Position numbers and translations under genes: made by a program. From an uncultured Elusimicrobium sp. (GTDB taxonomy: Bacteria > Elusimicrobiota > Endomicrobiia > Endomicrobiales > Endomicrobiaceae), in the NCBI GenBank assembly GCA_902761395.1, contig CACWKJ010000089.1, forward strand, positions 1 to 9,408: a stretch of 9,408 nucleotides of DNA, written 5' to 3'. Positions 1 through 7,509 of this stretch are shown in pieces. How positions within the stretch are numbered: position 1 is the first letter of the stretch; each line of letters begins with the position of its first letter. The notes beneath the pieces are model-generated. The model had not been told where the DNA came from, did not search any database, and saw nothing but the letters and a program-made list of their open reading frames with translations.

Positions 1-3000
1 AACATGGACACCCAAATCATTATCTCTTATAACTACGGTAACAAAATCTATATCCGTTCCTTTCAATATTTCTATAAATTCGTTTTCTTCCATTTCACTG
101 TTAAAAATGTGTTCATCGGAAGCTATTTTTACACCTACATAAGAAGTTTTATAGTCGGAAAAGTTTCCGAAAAATGATTTTCTTTTTAATGCTTTTATTA
201 CGGTTATTGCTTCTGAAATTTCTTTCATGTCGGAAGCAACATGCGGATATTTTAATTGAGTGTTTCCTATTCTTGATATAATTTCGGAAGTATCCACGAT
301 ATCATCGTAGCCTAAAGATTCTATTTGTTCATAAGTTTCTTCGTCGGAAGTTAATACCACCGGAATATAGTTAACAAGATTGTCCGAAAGAATATAATTC
401 AGTCTTAATGATGTTAATTGAGGAACACCTTCAAACGAAACAATATTGTTTCTGTAATCTCTTAAAAAGTCCGATATGTAATTTAAAACACTATCCTGCC
501 AAGCAGTGTTCGGATTATCTATCCCGACAAGATAAATTTTAGAGCCTTCGAATTCCAAAGTGTACACTTTTATTTCTTTACCGTCCTGTTCCAATATTTC
601 CGGTTCACCGTATTCAGTTTCATTTAAAGCATTTGCATTTACCGGAATAACAACAGTGGATTCAAAACCCAATTTTGATTTTGCGGATACTGCTTCCTTT
701 ATTTGAGTCATATCTATAGTTTCTCTAACTTCACTTTCAAAGGAAATCCAATTTCCTTTCATATATTTAGGTATTATAGTCCTGAAAAATCTGTTCATAT
801 TTGAATAAAGATCTATAAAAACTCTTTTTAAATTATCATATACATAAGAAACTTTACCTGTTTTTATGGACGGATTTTTTAACAGTTGGGCTTCCATATC
901 TAAGTTTTCCATTTCTTTTCCTTCATAAACATATACTGTGTTTGCTTTCCATGCAAAACCCGCCTGCGTGAGCATACTGTCAAAACTTTCTTTTCCGAAA
1001 TTGTATGTCGCCATTAAAGTTTTTAAATATGCCTGTTCGTTATGACCTCTGTTCCCTTCCGGATACATAACGATTGTTAAACCGTCCAACTTTAAAACTT
1101 CTATTTTTTCTATTTGTTTTGCATCTTGTTTCTTGTACCAAATACTGAAAGGATTCGTTTCTTCGCTGTCGCCATAGGTAATATCTGCAAATTTATCACC
1201 GATATTTTTGTCACCCAAGTATAAAGAAAGTTCACTTATTAAATAACCGGGCATAAATACTATTGAATTTTTGCCGTCTGCGGTATACTTTTTTGCTTTG
1301 TCCATAAATTCTTTAAACGGTTCAAATGCCAAAATTCTTTGTTCCGGTGCGCCGCCGTCGGAATATTTCGGAGTAAAGTAGGTGTATTTAACAGATTCCA
1401 CCGGCCAAACAAAGACGAAAGTTTTTTCCGTAAAAGCAGGCATATATTTTTGCAATACCGATTTTAACCAATTACGATCTTTATAAGGATATCTCTTGTA
1501 TGTTCCGTCAGAATTCAAATAAAAATGAGTATTGTTCCTGTTAAAAGAATGTGATGATTTTACAAACAAAGAAAAAGGAATATTTGAATTTAAAAAAGTT
1601 GCTCCGTTTGTTTGTTGAGACCAAATATCGCCGAGCGTTGCTAACGGTTTTGAAAACCGTTCTTCTATTAAAGAAAGATCCAAACAAACATTTTTGTCTT
1701 GCAGGTTATTCTGTTCCAAAATTCTTATTAATCTTTCTTTTTCTATTTCTCCTCTCATTGAAGTAATATCGGATACATCAATATATATTACTTTTTTACC
1801 TTTATATATGAGTTCACTTCTTTTATTTATATCTTCCATGCTTGACCAAGAACCATATCTGCCGTGAAAAACCACAACGGGATCTGTTTCTTTTGTTTCC
1901 CAGTCGGATTCGTTGGGTAAGAACAAACTTCCTTTTTTCAGTACGGAAACAAGCTCTCTTTTTTGCTTTGTCGAAGAAGAAAAATCCGTTTTTAACACTT
2001 TATAAACTTTCACTATACCGTCTTCGGAAACAATTTCGTAATCGCCGTTATCTTCTATGGTAATATCAAGATCTCCTATTTCACTCAAATCCACATTTTT
2101 CATTGTTATGGAAGTGTTTGTACCGGCTTTTAAAGTGAGAGTTGTACCTTTGTTTACAAAAACATTGTCAAGCTTTATTTTTCCTTCCAAAATTGCCTGT
2201 GCGCCATCTTCTACAACGGTATCAACATATTCAAAAGTTCCGTTAATTGTTTTAACTTTCGGTTGCGGCTGTTTCCCGGAAGAACGAAATCCTCCCCCGC
2301 CGCCGCCCATAGCCATTAACAAAGGAAATGCCAAAATAAAAGTTATAAATCTCGAAAGTTTTTTTAATATTCTTTTTATTTCACTTTGTTTTTTTTCTTT
2401 TGTTAATCTGTTCAATGTTTCAATATCCCGTTGCATTGTCGATATATCGCTTTTATCATGTATTTCACCGGCAACATTTTGAGAAATATAAAATATTCGT
2501 TCTTTACCGTTATCCGAAACGGTTACAACAAAAGAATTTCCTTCCGCAATTTCTATGTTTTTTATATTTATATCGGAGTTTAATCCTTTTGTTTTAAGAA
2601 TATCCTTAAAATGTTGTTGTATAAGGTCTATAACGGAATTAAATTCCCGTTCGTTATTTAAATTGTTTGAAAGAGATTGCAAAACGGTATAATCCAAAAA
2701 TGTTCCGATAATAACTTTTACGGGATCTTCCCATTCCATATTCATAACGGAACTTCTTATAAATTTTTGGTATGTGTTGGATAAAATAGAATATTGTTTT
2801 ATGTAATCTTTATAGAATTTGTCTTCACTGGCTTCGGTATCGGCAAACTGAACATTCGGCATAATAACCGCATAATTTATATTTGATTTTGTCATTAAAT
2901 CCTGCAGGCCTAAACTGTGGTATCCTCCTGTTACCATAATATCTATGGGTTGTTTTGTTTTCTGCAAAATTTCTTCAAAAGATTTTCTGCCTTCATTTTT

Positions 3001-3681
3001 AATAACTAATTTGTTCACAAAATCTTTTTCCGATATCTTTTTATTGAGAATGTTTTCCAAAAAGAACAAATTTCTTTTTTCGTTGTTTGAATAAAATTTG
3101 TTAACGGGTTTGTACCATTGTTTTATTTCTGTTATATCTGTATTTGAAATGTAGTTTTTAAGTAAAATACAGTATCTGCCGAAATTTTCTTTTATATATT
3201 CGTATTCAAAAGACGGAATGTTGTTTGTGAGAAACAATAAAAGTTTTTCTGTGTAAGAATTCAAGAATATCAAATTTTTTTCTATTGTCGTTTTTGAATA
3301 TTCGTTGTACAATCTGTCCGTTAAAAACTTTTCTTCGTTTAAAATTTTTGTGGCATCCAACATATTTCTTTGTTTTAAGCAATTTGAAAATTTTACAAGT
3401 TCGGAATAATTTTTTTCTAATTTATTTTTTAAAACAAAGTTTAATAACTCGTTACAATATTTATCAGGAAAAGCTTTTGCCGTTTTTTGTATTTTTGTAT
3501 ACTGCTCGAAAGGCAACTTTTCTTTAAGAAGAGTAGTTATTTCGGAAATTTCAAATTTTAATTTCTTTGTGTTTATCGACTTAAAAATTTGTTCCAATTT
3601 TAAGAAATCAACAATGTTTTTATAATCGGATTCTGAAACAGATTTCGGTATCAATTTGAGCAAATATTCATAATATTCACA
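1..3681 (-). CDS. Large exported TraB/ChaN-like protein, C-terminal part (downstream of a frameshift; 3' end outside window)
   Basis: This minus-strand frame is open without a stop from just after the frameshift to the window edge, about 1,227 codons, and continues the protein begun at 4310. Numbering is for the repaired protein. Residues 211-455 are Lys/Glu-rich and probably helical. Residues 458-472 contain GGYHSLGL followed by an MP-N segment, resembling the late Gly-His motif of TraB/EreA/ChaN-type proteins. A hydrophobic stretch (654-668) runs into six glycines (669-674). Residues 689-765 look beta-rich and adhesin-like, with VNKGTTLTLKAG. After that, a VVVFHGRYGSW segment and a long soluble-looking region match no family I recognise. 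There is no good start of its own: the first in-frame ATG is at 3363 (a TTG lies at 3663), both inside the domain, and no Shine-Dalgarno sequence was identified. It is best read as the body of one broken gene. Function is unknown; export is inferred from the signal peptide of the upstream fragment. Confidence 0.8.
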
Positions 3682-3714
3682 TTTTTGTTGTTGTAGTCTG
3701 TAACCAAATCGTTA
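3651..3714 (-). other. Frameshift site joining the two fragments of the large exported protein gene
   Basis: The upstream frame stops at TGA 3653-3651, while the downstream frame has a TAA at 3714-3712. The change of frame must therefore fall between these two points. The coding strand reads CAACAACAAAAATG here. Adding one A to the A5 tract (3682-3686) restores a continuous frame reading NNKKCEYYEYLL. The other frames show no comparable continuity. A one-base loss in a homopolymer is the simplest explanation, whether biological or from sequencing. The tract does not match the usual X-XXY-YYZ slippery heptamer and is short for transcriptional slippage. Confidence 0.8.
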
Positions 3715-4310
3715 AAAGCTTTTAATCTGAAATTGTATGTATCTTCGGCAGCTTGTTCCAAAACATTTGAAATATTTTGCATTTTTATGTTTATTGCTGC
3801 TCTTTTTTCAAACATCTGTTCCAAAATATAAAAATTTTCTTTATATACTTGTTCTTCTTCCAATCCTTTAAAAAGAATATTTTTGTCTTGTTCGAAAAGT
3901 CCGAAATATTCCGTACCGGTAATTTTACCTTCCTTTAAAAGGTTGTCCGCAACCGTTTTCTTCAGTTTTTCATCTTTTATTGCATTTAACCAACCGAAAT
4001 CCAAATTACCGTATGCTCCTTCAAGATAAATATTTTTAATATTGTAATTATCCGAAAGGAACTCAAGTATGGAAATAATGTTTTTTTGAGTATTTTCATC
4101 GGAATGCAAATCTTGAATATTGATTATTGTTTTATCACCCAAGACATACATATCCCGAACAAATTTTCCTATATCTTCCGGGAGCAGGTTATAATCTGCG
4201 GTATTGTTAACCGCAACGGGCACGGCTTTCGGAATAAAAGCACCGTAAATATCGGTTATTATTAAATTAATAAAGCACAAAGAAATAACAGTACTTAGTA
4301 TCTTTTTCAT
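3651..4310 (-). CDS. Large exported TraB/ChaN-like protein, N-terminal fragment (ends early at a frameshift)
   Basis: The fragment starts at ATG 4310 and reaches TGA at 3651, 219 codons, the last ~10 out of the true frame. It opens with a classic signal peptide: MKK, a hydrophobic core to about residue 19, and likely cleavage after YGA (residue 24). Export is therefore expected. Residues 61-77 carry IINIQDLH followed by S-x3-TQ, and residues 94-98 carry IYLEG. This pattern resembles the N-terminal His and Glu motifs of the TraB/ChaN/EreA superfamily, and I recall similar motifs in large Elusimicrobiota and Omnitrophota proteins. TGTEYFGLF (131-139) and a GLEEEQVYKEN segment (149-159) follow. 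The frame could extend upstream to an ATG at 4379, but that adds a non-signal leader lying in promoter-like AT-rich DNA, so 4310 is preferred. A weak GGGA lies 6 bp upstream of the start. The superfamily assignment is by motif only and the activity is unknown. Confidence 0.75.
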   Translation of the reverse strand: MKKILSTVISLCFINLIITDIYGAFIPKAVPVAVNNTADYNLLPEDIGKFVRDMYVLGDKTIINIQDLHSDENTQKNIISILEFLSDNYNIKNIYLEGAYGNLDFGWLNAIKDEKLKKTVADNLLKEGKITGTEYFGLFEQDKNILFKGLEEEQVYKENFYILEQMFEKRAAINIKMQNISNVLEQAAEDTYNFRLKAFNDLVTDYNNKNVNIMNICSN

Positions 4311-4332
4311 ACTTTTTCCCAAATATATATAA

Positions 4333-4347
4333 ATATTATAATAATAT
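4333..4347. repeat. Short perfect palindrome in the divergent promoter region
   Basis: ATATTAT-A-ATAATAT is a 7-bp inverted repeat around one base. It lies just downstream of the candidate leftward promoter, in the leader of the large exported protein gene. It could be an operator half-site pair, but in such AT-only sequence chance is a strong alternative. Confidence 0.3.
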
Positions 4348-4350
4348 AAT

Positions 4351-4379
4351 AGTTTAATATCTTTTTGTTTAAGTTTCAA
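4351..4379 (-). promoter_or_regulatory. Candidate promoter for the large exported protein gene
   Basis: On the minus strand, TTGAAA (4379-4374, five of six matches to TTGACA) is followed after 17 bp by TAAACT (4356-4351, four of six matches to TATAAT). Transcription would start near 4345, about 35 nt before the ATG at 4310. The spacing is ideal, but the AT background makes a chance match plausible. TATAAT at 4340-4335 is an alternative -10 box. Confidence 0.3.
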
Positions 4380-4430
4380 GCCGATAATTTTAACACATAT
4401 AATGCTGTATCTATTTAAGTAAAAAATTTG

Positions 4431-4436
4431 TATAAT
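4431..4436 (+). promoter_or_regulatory. Candidate -10 box for the accD operon
   Basis: A perfect TATAAT sits 52 bp before the accD ATG and would put transcription start near 4443, giving a leader of about 45 nt. No good -35 hexamer is visible 16-18 bp upstream. A second TATAAT at 4398-4403 is an alternative, with only a weak TTTCAA at -35. Such boxes occur often by chance in DNA this AT-rich. Confidence 0.35.
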
Positions 4437-4475
4437 ATTTAAGATTAAATTTGTTTAATAAAAACATAACTTATT

Positions 4476-4479
4476 GAGG
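4476..4479 (+). promoter_or_regulatory. accD ribosome-binding site
   Basis: GAGG, part of TTGAGGT, lies 9 bp before ATG 4489. This decides the start: the in-frame TTG at 4474 overlaps the Shine-Dalgarno itself and cannot be the initiator, and the next ATG (4492) is 12 bp away. Confidence 0.7.
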
Positions 4480-4488
4480 TACATAAAA

Positions 4489-5295
4489 ATGATGGTTTCA
4501 TCTGTCAGTAACAAAAAAGGTTTACCTGAAGGATTGTGGACGAAATGTAAGAAATGCGAACAGATAATTTTTCAAAAAGATTTTGAAGAAAACTTTATGG
4601 TATGCCCTAAATGCGGATACTATGTTAGATTAAATTCAAAAGAAAGAATCGCTTTCTTGACGGATAAAGGTTCTTTTAAAGAACTGAATTCCGATTTGAA
4701 ACCCGTTGATGTAATAGGTTTTCCCGGATACAAGGCAAAAAAAGATTCATATAAAATAAATGATGCTATTCGTACAGGTGAAGCTAAAATGGGCGGATAT
4801 CCTGTTGCAATAGGTGTAATGGACTTTGAATATATGGGCGGAAGTATGGGTTCCGTTGTGGGTGAAAAAATCGTTCGCCTTATAGAAAAAGCAATAGAAA
4901 GAAAAATGCCGGTAATAATAGTTGCCGCTTCCGGCGGTGCAAGAATGCAGGAAGGTATCATTTCTTTAATGCAAATGGCAAAAACTTCTGCCGCACTTGC
5001 AAAGTTAAGCCAGAAAAGGTTACCTTTTATTTCCGTATTAACGGATCCTACAACCGGCGGTGTAGCAGCATCTTTTGCAATGCTGGGTGATGTTATAATA
5101 GCGGAACCGAATGCATTAATAGGTTTTGCAGGCCCCAGAGTTATAGAACAAACCATAAGACAACAATTGCCGAAAGGATTCCAATTATCCGAATTCTTGT
5201 TAAAACACGGTATGGTTGATATGGTGGTTGAAAGAAAAAATTTAAAAGATACCATAATAAAAATAATAAAGTTCTTTGTATTTAAAGCAAAATGA
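4489..5295 (+). CDS. accD: Acetyl-CoA carboxylase carboxyltransferase subunit beta (AccD)
   Basis: AccD pairs with AccA to transfer the carboxyl group from carboxybiotin-BCCP to acetyl-CoA. The product is malonyl-CoA, the first committed step of fatty-acid synthesis, made in the cytoplasm. The 268-residue product shows the hallmark N-terminal zinc ribbon with Cys20, Cys23, Cys39 and Cys42. The crotonase-fold carboxyltransferase domain follows: GGSMGSVVGEK (117-127), SGGARMQEG (148-156), DPTTGGVAASF (186-196) and GFAGPRVIEQT (212-222). The length is slightly below the usual 280-300, with a short basic C-terminal tail instead of a longer extension. accA is not in the window. The stop codon overlaps the folC start by 4 bp (ATGA), as in a translationally coupled operon. 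The accD-folC adjacency is also known from E. coli. The start at 4489 is set by the GAGG ribosome-binding site. Confidence 0.96.
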   Translation: MMVSSVSNKKGLPEGLWTKCKKCEQIIFQKDFEENFMVCPKCGYYVRLNSKERIAFLTDKGSFKELNSDLKPVDVIGFPGYKAKKDSYKINDAIRTGEAKMGGYPVAIGVMDFEYMGGSMGSVVGEKIVRLIEKAIERKMPVIIVAASGGARMQEGIISLMQMAKTSAALAKLSQKRLPFISVLTDPTTGGVAASFAMLGDVIIAEPNALIGFAGPRVIEQTIRQQLPKGFQLSEFLLKHGMVDMVVERKNLKDTIIKIIKFFVFKAK

Positions 5296-6572
5296 TTTCC
5301 GTTGAATCAGGAAAAGAATATAAAACGATGGTTCTCGGGTTGGACAGAATAAAAATTTTTCTGTTCGATATCGGTGTGGAATATAACAAAATAAAATATA
5401 TTCATATTGCCGGAACAAACGGTAAAGGTTCCACCGCAAAAACAATTTCGGAAATTTTAATAAGTTCGGGATACAAAACAGGATTATATACTTCTCCCCA
5501 CCTTATTAAAATAAACGAAAGAATACAAATAAATTCTTTACCGATAACCGATAAGCAACTGAAATCGTTGGATAAAAAATATTCCGGTATATCGAAAAAG
5601 TATAAACTTACATATTTCGAATATATTACGGCTCTTGCTTTTATATATTTTGTTAAAAATAAAGTTGATATTGCAGTACTTGAAACGGGATTGGGCGGAC
5701 GGCTCGATGCCACGAATATAGTCACTCCTTTGGTTTCCGTTATTACAAGTATTGATTTCGATCATACCGAAATTTTGGGAAACACCTTAAAGAAAATAGC
5801 TTTCGAAAAAGCCGGTATAATAAAAAAAGATGTTCCCGTAGTATGCGGTAATATAAAAAAAGATGCTCTTGCAGTAATAAAAAATGTTGCCAAAAAGAAA
5901 AATGCAAGAGTTTTTGTTTATAATAAAGATTTTAAAGCCCGACATGTAAGTTATAATTGGAAAAACTTAACTCAAAAAATAAGTTATTATGGCTTAAACA
6001 AAAATTTAACAATGGATTTTTCCTTGTTGGGCGACTCGCAAGTGTATAATTCGGCAACGGCTTTAATTGTTTGCGAGATACTGAAAAAAGATTTACCTAA
6101 AATAAAGTTTAGTACCGTAAAGAAAGTTTGTAAAAATATAAAGTGGCCGGCACGGTTTGATTTTAGAAAAAACAAAATAAACGGTAAGAATTGTTCTTTT
6201 GTTATAGACGGGGCACATAATATACAGGCGATAGATAATTTTATTGCATTGTATAAAAAATCCCCTTTTTATAAAAAAAACACAAAACTTCTTTTTGCCG
6301 TTATGCAGGAAAAAGATGTTAAAGCGGTAATAAAAGAGGTATCGAAAGTTTTCGATAATGTAAGTTTATTGAAAGTGGAAAATTCCAGAGCCGCGGATAC
6401 AAATGTTTTAAAGAAAGAATTTTCCAAGTATATAGATAACAAAAACATTTGTACTTACGATACCGTAAAACAGTTTTTTAAAAATATACAAAACAACGAT
6501 GTTTATATATGTTTAGGTTCCTTTTATTTAGCGGGAACGATACTAAAATTCACAGAGGAAACAAATGACTAA
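5292..6572 (+). CDS. folC: Bifunctional folylpolyglutamate synthase / dihydrofolate synthase (FolC)
   Basis: FolC is an ATP-dependent Mur-ligase-family enzyme that adds glutamate to dihydropteroate (dihydrofolate synthase) and to reduced folates (polyglutamylation), which keeps folates in the cell. The 426 residues match the family length. Visible motifs are the P-loop GTNGKGS (41-47), TSPHL (67-71) with the following NERI, YFEYITALAF (108-117), ETGLGGRLDATN (131-142), DFDHTEILG (155-163), EKAGIIK (172-178; Lys173 sits at the carbamylated-lysine position), WPARFDF (285-291) and DGAHN (306-310). The segment before GLDRI is shorter than in many homologues. The chosen ATG overlaps the accD stop and has no Shine-Dalgarno, so translation is probably coupled. 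The in-frame ATG at 5328 has only a badly spaced AGGA and is less likely. Sequence alone does not show whether both activities are present. Confidence 0.95.
   Translation: MISVESGKEYKTMVLGLDRIKIFLFDIGVEYNKIKYIHIAGTNGKGSTAKTISEILISSGYKTGLYTSPHLIKINERIQINSLPITDKQLKSLDKKYSGISKKYKLTYFEYITALAFIYFVKNKVDIAVLETGLGGRLDATNIVTPLVSVITSIDFDHTEILGNTLKKIAFEKAGIIKKDVPVVCGNIKKDALAVIKNVAKKKNARVFVYNKDFKARHVSYNWKNLTQKISYYGLNKNLTMDFSLLGDSQVYNSATALIVCEILKKDLPKIKFSTVKKVCKNIKWPARFDFRKNKINGKNCSFVIDGAHNIQAIDNFIALYKKSPFYKKNTKLLFAVMQEKDVKAVIKEVSKVFDNVSLLKVENSRAADTNVLKKEFSKYIDNKNICTYDTVKQFFKNIQNNDVYICLGSFYLAGTILKFTEETND
6554..6559 (+). promoter_or_regulatory. Ribosome-binding site of the ROK kinase gene
   Basis: AGAGGA lies 5 bp before ATG 6565, inside the end of folC. 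It is the strongest Shine-Dalgarno in the operon and supports this start over others. It also suggests the kinase can be translated independently of folC despite the 8-bp overlap. Confidence 0.65.
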
Positions 6573-7506
6573 TTATTATCTTGGTGCAGATATGGGCGGA
6601 ACATTAATAAAGATAGCAATAGTTGACGATAAAGCTAATGTTATAGAAGAAGCGGTTGTTAATACGGATATAAATGCAAGTCCCAAATCGGTCATTGAAA
6701 ATATAGTTGAAGTATTTAAAAAATTTAAAAACTACAACAAAGTAAAAACCATCGGTATAGGTATTGCCGGTGATATAGATTTTAAGCAGGGAATAGTAAG
6801 ACTTTCCCCGAACCTTCCGAAATGGAACAAAGTTCAATTAAAAAGAGATATTGAGAAATTAACGGGTAAAAAAGTTTTTGTGGACAACGATGCCAACACT
6901 GCCGCAATAGGCGCTTATTGGCTCGATATTAAAGCCAAAGCGGACAATATGGTATGTGTTACCTTGGGAACCGGTGTAGGCGGCGGAATAATAATAAACA
7001 AAAAACTTTTCAGAGGTAACAGCGGAACAGCCGGTGAAATAGGACACATTACCGTAGAACCCGACGGAAGGAAATGTAATTGCGGAAATTACGGTTGTGC
7101 CGAAACATATATCGGTGTAAGACATATAGTAAAAGAAACAATCGATTTGCTTAAAACAAAAAAATCCAAATATATAGTAAAGTTGGCAAACAACGATATA
7201 GAACAAATTACTCCCAAGCTGTTGTCTCAGGCAGCCGAAAAAGGTGATGTTGTTGCAAAGAAAGTTTGGAACAATGCCGGAGAAAAGTTAGGAATATTAT
7301 TATCCGATATTATAGATTTTTTCAATCCCGACTGTATTGTTTTGTGCGGCGGGATAAGTAATGCGGGCGACTTAATTATTAGACCTGCTAAAGAACAAAT
7401 AAAAAAGAGAGCATTTAAAACTGCTGCTAAAGCCTGCAAAATCGTGGTATCCAAATATACAAGTAAGCTCGGTGTTGTAGGTGCGGCAATGCTTGTAAAA
7501 AACTAA
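6565..7506 (+). CDS. ROK-family sugar kinase (glucokinase-like)
   Basis: ROK kinases phosphorylate hexoses such as glucose, N-acetylglucosamine or N-acetylmannosamine with ATP in the cytoplasm. The 313-residue product has the length of a stand-alone kinase and lacks the N-terminal helix-turn-helix of ROK repressors. Motifs are the phosphate loop DMGGTLIK (9-16), GIGIAGDID (64-72), DNDANTAA (107-114, with Asp109 the expected catalytic base), LGTGVGGG (134-141) and GEIGH (157-161). The ROK zinc signature CNCGNYGCAE (171-180) follows, with His161, Cys171, Cys173 and Cys178 as likely zinc ligands and Glu158, His161 and Glu180 as likely sugar contacts. A CGGISNAGD segment lies near the C terminus. 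It overlaps folC by 8 bp and ends 3 bp before lptD. Glucokinase is the default call. The position before an LPS-export gene leaves an amino-sugar substrate possible, and the substrate cannot be read from the sequence. Confidence 0.92.
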   Translation: MTNYYLGADMGGTLIKIAIVDDKANVIEEAVVNTDINASPKSVIENIVEVFKKFKNYNKVKTIGIGIAGDIDFKQGIVRLSPNLPKWNKVQLKRDIEKLTGKKVFVDNDANTAAIGAYWLDIKAKADNMVCVTLGTGVGGGIIINKKLFRGNSGTAGEIGHITVEPDGRKCNCGNYGCAETYIGVRHIVKETIDLLKTKKSKYIVKLANNDIEQITPKLLSQAAEKGDVVAKKVWNNAGEKLGILLSDIIDFFNPDCIVLCGGISNAGDLIIRPAKEQIKKRAFKTAAKACKIVVSKYTSKLGVVGAAMLVKN

Positions 7507-7509
7507 CAA

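Larger units (their letters stand above)
4311..4488. promoter_or_regulatory. Divergent intergenic region holding the promoters of both transcription units
   Basis: This 178-bp, extremely AT-rich stretch is the only intergenic gap of any size in the window, and it lies between two divergent starts. Promoters for both the large exported protein and the accD operon must lie here or within the neighbouring gene. It contains candidate -10 boxes in both directions and a short perfect palindrome at 4333-4347. I see no tRNA, no riboswitch-like structure and no convincing small ORF. An extension of the leftward frame to ATG 4379 covers part of it but was rejected as a start. Confidence 0.6.

Noticed and set aside
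1551..2063. Two short plus-strand open frames of 71 and 73 codons
   Set aside because: Both are antisense to the long leftward frame, rich in Phe, Leu and Lys as expected from AT-rich complement, and lack start signals.
2057..2482. Plus-strand open frame of 141 codons with a run of six prolines
   Set aside because: It lies wholly antisense to the large exported protein. The proline run is just the complement of that protein's glycine codons, and it has no ribosome-binding site or family features.
3678..3692. Programmed -1 frameshifting on the A5 tract
   Set aside because: The codons C-AAA-AAT do not form a standard slippery heptamer, no downstream stem-loop or pseudoknot was evident by eye, and the A tract is short. 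A one-base deletion is simpler.
4311..4379. Upstream ATG (4379) extending the large exported protein by 23 residues
   Set aside because: The extension would bury a perfect signal peptide inside the protein and overlap the candidate promoter; ATG 4310 gives a normal exported start.
4474..4488. TTG start extending AccD by five residues
   Set aside because: The TTG overlaps the Shine-Dalgarno GAGG that serves ATG 4489.
4620..5255. Minus-strand open frame of 211 codons
   Set aside because: It is antisense to accD, whose zinc ribbon and catalytic motifs are unmistakable; the opposite frame has no recognisable domain.
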